Shown here in pieces: positions 56,685 to 64,000 of a stretch of 64,000 bases of DNA; the first letter of the stretch is position 1, and the number at the start of each line of letters is the position of its first letter. A program made the position numbers and the translations under genes. This DNA comes from Lathyrus oleraceus. Taxonomy: Eukaryota; Streptophyta; Magnoliopsida; Fabales; Fabaceae. The DNA lies in the NCBI RefSeq assembly GCF_024323335.1, contig NC_066580.1:137469648-137533647 (forward strand). The letters are read 5' to 3'. The notes beneath the pieces were generated by a model that had not been told where the DNA came from, did not search any database, and worked only from the letters and a program-made list of their open reading frames with translations.

Positions 56685-59600
56685 TTAAGCATGGTATTTT
56701 TTTACTGCATCCGCATTCACCGGGGATGGAAGATCTTCACCATCCATAGTTGCAAGGATCAAGGCTCCTCCGGAGAAGACCTTTCTTACAACATACGGAC
56801 CTTCGTAGTTTGGCGTCCATTTTCCCCTTGGGTCAGTATGGATTGGAAGAATCTTCTTCAATACGAGGTCTCTGGCCTTTAGGCTGAGGGGAAAAACCTT
56901 TTTGTCATGTGCCCTCTTGATGCGCTTTTGATAAAGTTGGCCATGGCAGATGGCTGCTAAGCGCTTCTCATCAATGAGGTTTAGTTGGTCAAATCGAGCT
57001 TGTACCCACTCAGACTCATCAAGCTTAACATATGTCAAAATCCTTAAGGAAGGAATCTCTACTTCGACCGGTAAGACTGCATTCATGCCGTACACAAGGG
57101 AGAAGGGAGTTGCCTCAGTGGAAGTGCGTACGGAAATACGATAGACGTGCAATGCGAATGGGAGCATTTCGTGCCAATCTTTGTAGGTTTCCACCATCTT
57201 TTGCACGATCTTCTTGATGTTTTTGTTAGCTGCCTCAACAACGCCATTCATCTTAGGCCTATAAGGCAATGAGTTGTGGTGGTCGGTCTTGAAATTTTGG
57301 CATAGCTCTTTCATCATTTTATTATTGAGGTTAGATCCATTATCAATAATGATCTTGTTGGGGACCCCAAAACGGCAAATGATTTCTTTCCTGAGGAATC
57401 GAGTCACCACTTGTCTAGTAACATTGGCGTACGAGGCTGCTTCTACCCATTTTGTGAAATAGTCAATGGCTACAAGGATGAAGCGGTGTCCGTTCGAGGC
57501 AGTTAGCTCTATGCGTCCGATCACGTCAATGCCCCACATGGCGAAAGACCAAGGTGATGTTAGGACATTGAGAGGCATTGGCAACACATGGATCTTATCG
57601 GCGTAGATCTGGCACTTATGGCAGGTTTGGTGTAGCGATGACAGTCAATCTCCATAGTCATCCAGTAGTATCTGGCCCATAAAATTTTCTTCACCATAGT
57701 GCCTCCACTGGCATGCGTCCCAAAGGATCCTTCATAAATTTCCATTATAATTTGGTTTGCTTCTTACTTGTTCACACATCTAAGCAAAACCGAATCATAA
57801 TTTCTCTTGTATAATACCCCTCCACTTAAGAAGAATTTGGATGACAGTTTTCGAAGATACTTCTTGTCGGTGATAGACGCGCCCGCAGGATACTCTTGGT
57901 TCTCTAAGAATTTCATGATGTCATAGAACCAAGGATGGCCGTCAGTTTCGTCTTCTATTGCCAGACATTAAGCAAGTTCGTCTAAGTAGTTCAGGTGAAA
58001 GGGCAGGGCTTCATTCTTCCACTTAACTTTAAACATGGACGCCAAAGTTGCCAAAGCGTCAGCTAGCTGATTCTCTTCTCGAGGGATGTGGTGGAATGTA
58101 ATTTCATCGAAGTAGGGGACTAGTTTCAAGACATGCTCTTTGTAAGGAATGAGCTTATGATCTCTAGTATCCCAATCTCCTTTGACTTGGCTGATTACCA
58201 AGACTGAGTCCCCATAGACTTCCAGGATTTTGATTCTAAGATCGATAGCAGCTTCAATACCAAAGATACAAGCCTCATATTCGGCCATATTGTTTGTACA
58301 TTTAAAATATAATCGGGCGGTGAAGGGGAGGTGGAAATTAGTTAGAGAAGTGATTACTGGCCCCAACGCCATTGCCATGAGCATTAGAAGCTCCATCAAA
58401 AACCATGGTCCATTGGGATCCAGGCTCGGGTCTTTCCTCGGGACCGGGGATGTTGCAATCCCTAATTAACATGATATCCTCGTCGGGGAATTCAAAACGC
58501 ATATACTGATAGTCCTCCAAGGGTTGTTGTGCAAGATAATCAGACAATACACTCCCTTTGATGGCCTTTTGAGTGACATGTTGGATATCGTATTCAGTTA
58601 AAGCCATTTGCCATCAGGCTACTCTACCGGTTAAAGCCGACTTCTCAAAGATGTATTTGACAGGATCCATCTTAGAGATCAACAATGTCGTATGAGTGAG
58701 CATGTATTGTCTTAAACGTTTGGCAGCCCATGCTAGTGCGCAACAAGTCTTTTCAAGCATCGAATACCTACTCTCGCAATCAGTGAACTTCTTGCTCAAG
58801 TAGTATATTGCATGCTCTTTTCTACCAGTCTCGTCATGTTGGCCAAGGACACAACCCATTGATCCTTCGAGAACGGTGAGATACATGATTAATGGTCTAC
58901 CAGGTATAGGAGGCATCAACACAGAAGGTTCTTGCAAATATTCCTTTATTTTCTCAAATGCGTCTTGGCAGTCATTGTTCCAAAGGATGGCTTGATCCTT
59001 TCGAAGAAGTTTGAAGGTTGGATCACAAGTGGCAGTAAGGTGAGATATGAACCTAGCAATGTAGTTCAATCTACCTAGGAATCCTTGGACTTCCTTCTCG
59101 GTTTTGGGTGCAGACATAGCTTGTATGGCCTTTACTTTCTCGGGATCTACTTTGATGCCACGTTGACTGACGATAAAACCTAACAATTTGTCGGATCTTA
59201 CCCCAAATGTGCATTTGTTGGGATTAAGCCTCAATTTGAACTTCCTCGGCCTCTCAAATAGCTTTTCTAGATTGACAAGGTGTTCTTCTTCGGTTTGAGA
59301 CTTGGTTATCATGTCGTCGACGTAGACCTCAATCTCTTTATGGATCATATCGTGAAAGAGAGTGACCATGGTTGGTTGGTATGTGGCGCCGACGTTCTTC
59401 AATCCAAAAGGCATCACCTTGTAGCAGAAGGTGCCCCATGGTGTTATGAAAGCGGTTTTCTCCATATCTTCTTGAGCCATGCGAATCTGGTTATAACCGG
59501 AGAAACCATCCATAAAAGAGAAAACAGAGAACTTAGCGGTATTTTCTACTAGCACGTCAATGTGTGGCAATGGAAAGTCATCTTTGGGACTTGCTCTATT

Positions 59601-60167
59601 TAGATCTCTATAATCTATGCACATTCTTACTTTGTCATCCTTCTTAGGTACAGGCAAAATGTTAGCTATCCATTGAGGATAATTGGAGACCGCTAGGAAG
59701 CCGGCGTTGAGCTGCTTTTGTACCTCCTCCTTGATTTTCATAGTCATGTCGGGACGGGTCTTTCGTAGCTTTTGCTTTACTGGAGGGCATTCTTCTTTAA
59801 GGGGTAGATGGTGGACCACAATGTCAGTATCGAGGTCGGACATATCTTGGTATGACCATGCAAACACATCTTTGTATTCCTTCAAGAGCTTAATCAATTT
59901 TGTCTTCACCTCGTCCTGTAGAGCGGAGCCGACTCAGACTTCTTTCGCTTCCTCATATGTCCCAAGGTTAATCACTTCCACTGATTCTTCATGCGGCTGG
60001 ATGACTTTTTCCTCCTGCTTGAGCAGCCTTGCCAATTCTTCTGGGAGTTTGGCCTCTTCCTCACACTCTTCATCAGCTTGATTAATCCGGTTGTCAAAGT
60101 CGTATGAGTCCATAGCAGAATTGTCATTGGTGGTTGTCGAGGATGATCTGCATGATTTAAGGTCCAC
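56685..60167 (-). pseudogene. Tat copy B pol: RT, RNase H, second RNase H, integrase
   Basis: On the minus strand: an acidic linker, then RT with MCIDYRDLNRASPKDDFPLP and the catalytic EVYVDDMITKS; RNase H (HAIYYLSKKFTDCESRYSML). A second, archaeal-type RNase H typical of the Tat lineage follows (WTMVFDGASNAHGNGVG, NNMAEYEACIFGIEAA, REENQLADALATLASMF). Integrase has its finger region, GIDVIG, IIDNGSNL and VVEAANKN for the catalytic triad, and an EGPYVVRKVFSGG module. Breaks are TGA at 59934 and 58614, a frameshift near 58385, a stop at 57968 and a frameshift near 57630. All catalytic motifs remain visible. Confidence 0.92.
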
Positions 60168-60405
60168 GCTTTTATTGGTATGAAAGAAAGGATGATTTGT
60201 AAAAAAAAATTAAAAAGAAAAATGTCATTTAAAAAAGGTGAAATAAATAAATGAAAGGCAAGGATCTCAAAATTGATTGCGAACATGAACCTTTTTCATT
60301 AATGATTAATAAGGAAATTTGATGAGGCCCTACAAATGATTCCCCCATGCCCTGGGCTTGACATGGGTTCTTTTGATAAAAAAGGAAGGAAAACAACATT
60401 GGGAA
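60168..60405 (-). other. Spacer between protease and reverse transcriptase (copy B), intron-like
   Basis: Counterpart of 54621-54857 in copy A, similarly AT-rich and without a frame. It is consistent with the Ogre-type pro-RT intron, but splice sites are not assigned. Confidence 0.55.
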
Positions 60406-63400
60406 TTACATTTCAATCAAGGTCATTTTAGGTATTTCAATCTCGGTCCATTTGGTGGCACCCTTTCCATCAATCTTTGTGAAGATCAACCCAACATTTT
60501 CTTCTTCTTCTTCTTCCACGACACAGATACGGTTGTCATCAAGGTAACCATCGCTTGAGAAGTTTTCGGATAGCGGAAGCACTGATCCCCTTGTAGCTAT
60601 CGGCGCATGCTTCTTCAAATTCTGGGAGTTGTATCCTAAACTGGTGCGGTCCTTGTTGGCAGGAAGTTCAAGCAATCTTCCCCATCCTTGGGGGTGTCCA
60701 TCCTTTATGTTTGTCAGGGCGTCTTTAAGAGATGTCATTGGACATTCAGCATCTTTTAATTCATCCCTTACTGGGCAAACCATTTCAACATTGATAACTT
60801 CAAATGATTGGAATGGGATTTCCCTCATCTCCCCTTCTCCTTCAACGTATCGAAAAGATGTGAGGTGACTTACCACAATGTCCTGCTCACCCTCGACAAC
60901 AACTAGTTTATCATCGGCTAAGAATTTCAATTTTTGGTAGAGCGTTGAAGTGACTGCACCAACTGAATGGATCCAAGGCCTCCCAAGCAGACAACTGTAG
61001 GCTGGATAGATATCCATTACGAAGAAAGTGATAAGGAAAGTATGGGGACCAATCTTCATAGGCAAATTCACCTCATCGATTACAATCCTTCTAGTCCCAT
61101 CAAATGCTCTTACTATAAGCTCACTCGGCTTCATTATGAGTCCTTCAATAGTTAGTTTAGTAAAGGAGCTCTTAGGCATCACATTGAGGGAAGACTCAGT
61201 GTCTACCAAAACTCTTGATAAGACTGTGTCCACACACTCAATAGAAATGTGGAGAGCCTTGTTATGATTCCTCTCCTCGGCGGGAAGCTCTTCATCACTG
61301 AAACCCAAGCTTAAGCTAGTAGCAATATTGTTAACTACTCCTTTAAACTGACAAACAAATATCTCTTGCGGTACGTGAGTTGTCCTCAGAAATTTTACCA
61401 AAGCATCCCTATGGGCCTCCGAGCACATTAATAAAGACAACATTGAGATCTTCGAGGGTGTCTGGTTAAGCTGATCAACTACTCGATAATCGCTCTTCTT
61501 GATAATGCGTAAGAACTCGTCTACTTCATTCGAAGGTGTGGGGTCTTGTCTTTGCTGAGCGCCATCAATTTGTTTGCCTTTGTCTGAAGTTGAAGGATTG
61601 ATAGTTCCAATTGGAGTGGGTGTCAGCGCAAATATCCTTCCACTTCTCGTGATTCCACTAGTGTCGGTGATATTGATCATTGGATCACTAGACTTTAACG
61701 GTTCTTCTTGAATCTTCAGACCATGAATGTAGACTGAGGTGTCATACATCCATGGGACTGCCTTGGTGTCAACATATGGGAATGGTGTGGGAACTGTTAT
61801 TAGGATTAGAGTAACAGGATTTGTCGATAGAGTTAACTGAGAGAAGTCATATAGAATTTGCAGAGGAGGGACTTCGTCATATGGTATCTCGAGGGTAGAC
61901 ACATCTTCCTTTGTGGACGGGCAGTCTACCACCAAGATCCCTTGGTCCATTAATTGTTGTATGACAGACTTCAACGTTCTACATTGTTGCGGGTTAATCA
62001 GGCAGTGTTCATAGTCATTACTACATATGGGAAAGGCATTATCCTTCATTAAAGCATTCTTGATCTCGATGAGTGGTGTTTTTAACTCGTCCACACAAGA
62101 CATCAATCTCCTTCCATTGTCAACTTCCATCATATTCACTGAGGCATTGTTGTGAGCGGTCACCGGGTTATTATTTACATTCAGCCTCTTATGGGCGAAC
62201 GTGATTGCCTGAGAATCAATAAGATCTTGAACCTTGTACTTTAATGCTTTACAATTTTCGATCGAATGCCCAGGAGCGCCATAATGAAATTCACAGCGGG
62301 CATTTACATCATAACCGGGAGGAAGAACCGCTAGTGGGTGTCCTAACTCCCTTAGTTGTACAAGTGATCCCCTCAATAAATATGGTAGAATGTGGCTATA
62401 AAGCATGGGAACTGTGGCAAATCTTCTCTCGGGCCTTCGCATCCTTTGTTGTTGTTGTTGATACTATGGTTGTTGACGTTGCGATTGTTGTTGATACTGT
62501 TGTTGTTGTTGAGTTTGAACAGGAATTGCAAATGGTTGTTGTTGACTTGGTTGGACAGGAGCTATGGAGGCTACTTGTGGATAAGTGGGATTTCTTGTTC
62601 GAATGATGGAGGCGGCATTGGTCTCGCTTTCTCGTTTTTTACCGTAGGGAACAAAAGGTTTCTTTGATGCACTAGAAGTACTAGAAGAGTTCTGGATCTT
62701 TCCTATTTTATGCATATTTTCTATCCTTTCACCGGCTAAGACCAGGTCGGAAAAGCCCGAAGAGGTGCTCCCTACCATTCTATCAAGGTATGGACCTTGC
62801 AGGTTTCCCATAAACATGTCTACCAGATCTCTTTCTAATAATGGGGGTTGTACCCTAGCAGCTAATTCCCTCCACCATTGGGCATACTCTTTGAAGGACT
62901 CCTCAGACTTCTGAGTCAGATTTTGCAACTGCGTGCGATTAGGTGTCATATCAGTGTTGTACTGATAGTGCTTGAGGAATGCCTCGGTCATTTCCCTCCA
63001 TGTGTGAATATGGTTGCCCTCAAGTTGCATGTACCAATCCAAAGATGCCCCACTGAGGGAATCCTGGAAAAAATGCATTAAAAGTTGATCATCGCTGGAA
63101 TAGGCAACGATCTTTCGGCAGTATGCCCTAATGTGCGTCCTAGGGTCGTTATTTCCCTTATATTTTTCAAAGTCCAGAACTTTGAACTTGATCGGAATGA
63201 TGACCCTAGATACCAAGCACATTTCTGCCGCATCAAGGCCCAAAACATCAGTGCTCCCCATTGCCTTGAGCTTTTCCTCGATAGCCTTCACCTTTCTCTC
63301 CACCTCGTTGGTTACTGAACCGAAGGCGTCATCCTGAGAAGCATCCCTTGGGCTGAAGAATGCATCGTGTTGGTCGTCTGTCTCAAAAACACGAGGACGA

Positions 63401-63660
63401 GGATTGTCGTTTGGAACACCGTCGGGTGCATTAATGTTAATTAGAGGATCAACTTAAGGAACTAGGGTCGGAGTCTCGACCGCTTGAGGGGTTGGAGGAT
63501 TGGTAATACTGGCACGTTGATTCATATCTTCTTGCATTTTTGCCATAACCTCTTGGCCTCTTACGACTGCTTGAATAGTCTCCATCAACTGCTGCATTTG
63601 GGACCACATCTGAGATACTTCTTCCTAAATGACAACTTGGTTCTCTTGAAGTTGCTCCAT
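60406..63660 (-). pseudogene. Tat copy B gag-protease, one 1085-codon frame with three stops
   Basis: The frame runs in phase from the ATG at 63660 to the stop at 60406. It is broken only by TAG at 63625-63627, TAA at 63454-63456 and TAG at 62464-62466, all at Gln codons in copy A. The gag core (YCRKIVAYSSDDQLLMHFFQ, GASLDWYMQLEGNHIHTW, ELAARVQPPLLERDLVDMF) is intact here and missing in copy A. A Gln-rich linker and the CEFHYGAPGHSIENCKALKY zinc-binding segment follow. The protease-like domain has VLVDTESSLNVMP near 61200, where copy A has D-N-G. The usual catalytic glycine is therefore changed. Confidence 0.9.
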
Positions 63661-63717
63661 GACAGCTTGTCGACGTCCTCGTGTAGCGTACCGAAAAGTC
63701 AACTTTGGAGAGTGGTT

Positions 63718-63734
63718 CCACAGCAGAGTCGCCA
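63718..63734 (-). other. Primer binding site of copy B
   Basis: Minus strand TGGCGACTCTGCTGTGG, two bases after the LTR end; tRNA-Arg type as in the other Tat elements here. Confidence 0.88.
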
Positions 63735-63736
63735 GT

Positions 63737-64000
63737 TGTCGCTACCAGGATTTCACGATAACGAAACCGGGACTAAAGAGATGTCAAAGAGAGGCAAAGT
63801 CAGAAGAGTCGCCACCGAATTTTATTTAGTTTACCTCTATCGGAGAGGAGAGGGGAAATAGTCAATAAAATCCTCGGAAAGGAGACGCGCACGGGAAGCG
63901 CTAAAAGAGAATAAGGAATCGGTCTCACAACCGAGATTTGAGTTCGGAAGTCGGTTACGTAAGGGGAAGGTATTAGCACCCCTTACGTCCATGGTACTCC
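63737..64000 (-). repeat. 5' LTR of copy B, partial at right window edge
   Basis: Minus strand ends CCTGGTAGCGACA at 63737. It matches the end of the copy A LTR and runs off the window, so LTR length and age cannot be estimated. Confidence 0.85.

Overview
This window looks like plant nuclear DNA from a large, repeat-filled legume genome. The Fabeae (pea, vetch or lentil relatives) is the best guess. That rests on several long-LTR Ty3/gypsy elements of the Tat/Ogre group, whose primer site reads TGGCGACTCTGCTG, on the Ogre-specific ORF1, and on AT-rich Mutator-like (MULE) remnants carrying plant mobile domain (PMD) genes. I find no intact host gene, no tRNA or rRNA gene and nothing bacterial. 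Nearly all of the 64 kb is transposable elements in different states of decay. Species assignment is inference.

Layout. 1-2234 is an Ogre-type LTR on the minus strand that runs off the left edge. 2235-10708 is a MULE transposase on the plus strand, split by a truncated Ogre at 2408-10273 that keeps a 4.8 kb LTR, the primer site and ORF1. 10884-37776 is a PMD pseudogene on the minus strand, split by a nested block with perfect target-site duplications at every level. A Ty1/copia element (11332-36592, GACAT) sits in the PMD gene. A non-coding copia-type element with an initiator-Met primer site (12275-30096, TTTTG) sits in the copia 5' LTR. An internally deleted Tat element (19467-29691, ATAAC) sits in the 5' LTR of that second element, at its TATA box. 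LTR divergence falls inward, about 2.7 %, 0.5 % and 0.15 % by eye, which agrees with the nesting order.

37800-38330 is a terminal-repeat-like block and 39560-40657 a further Ogre-like LTR remnant. 41460-49885 holds one PMD pseudogene and a MULE with degenerate terminal inverted repeats. The MULE carries a decayed MuDR-type transposase, a second PMD pseudogene and a small unrecognised gene, the last two with clear TATA boxes. 50600-64000 holds two related Tat elements joined tail to tail. Copy A (plus strand) is cut off at the start of reverse transcriptase. Copy B (minus strand) keeps gag, protease, reverse transcriptase, two RNase H domains and integrase, broken by stops and frameshifts.

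Function. No element looks able to move by itself. The youngest insertion (19467-29691) lacks a working polymerase and was probably mobilised by proteins made elsewhere. The most unusual signal is a set of tandem RNA-hairpin modules just after the pol stop of two different Tat elements (24544-24718 and 56592-56664). Their stems share a layout and show a compensatory base change.
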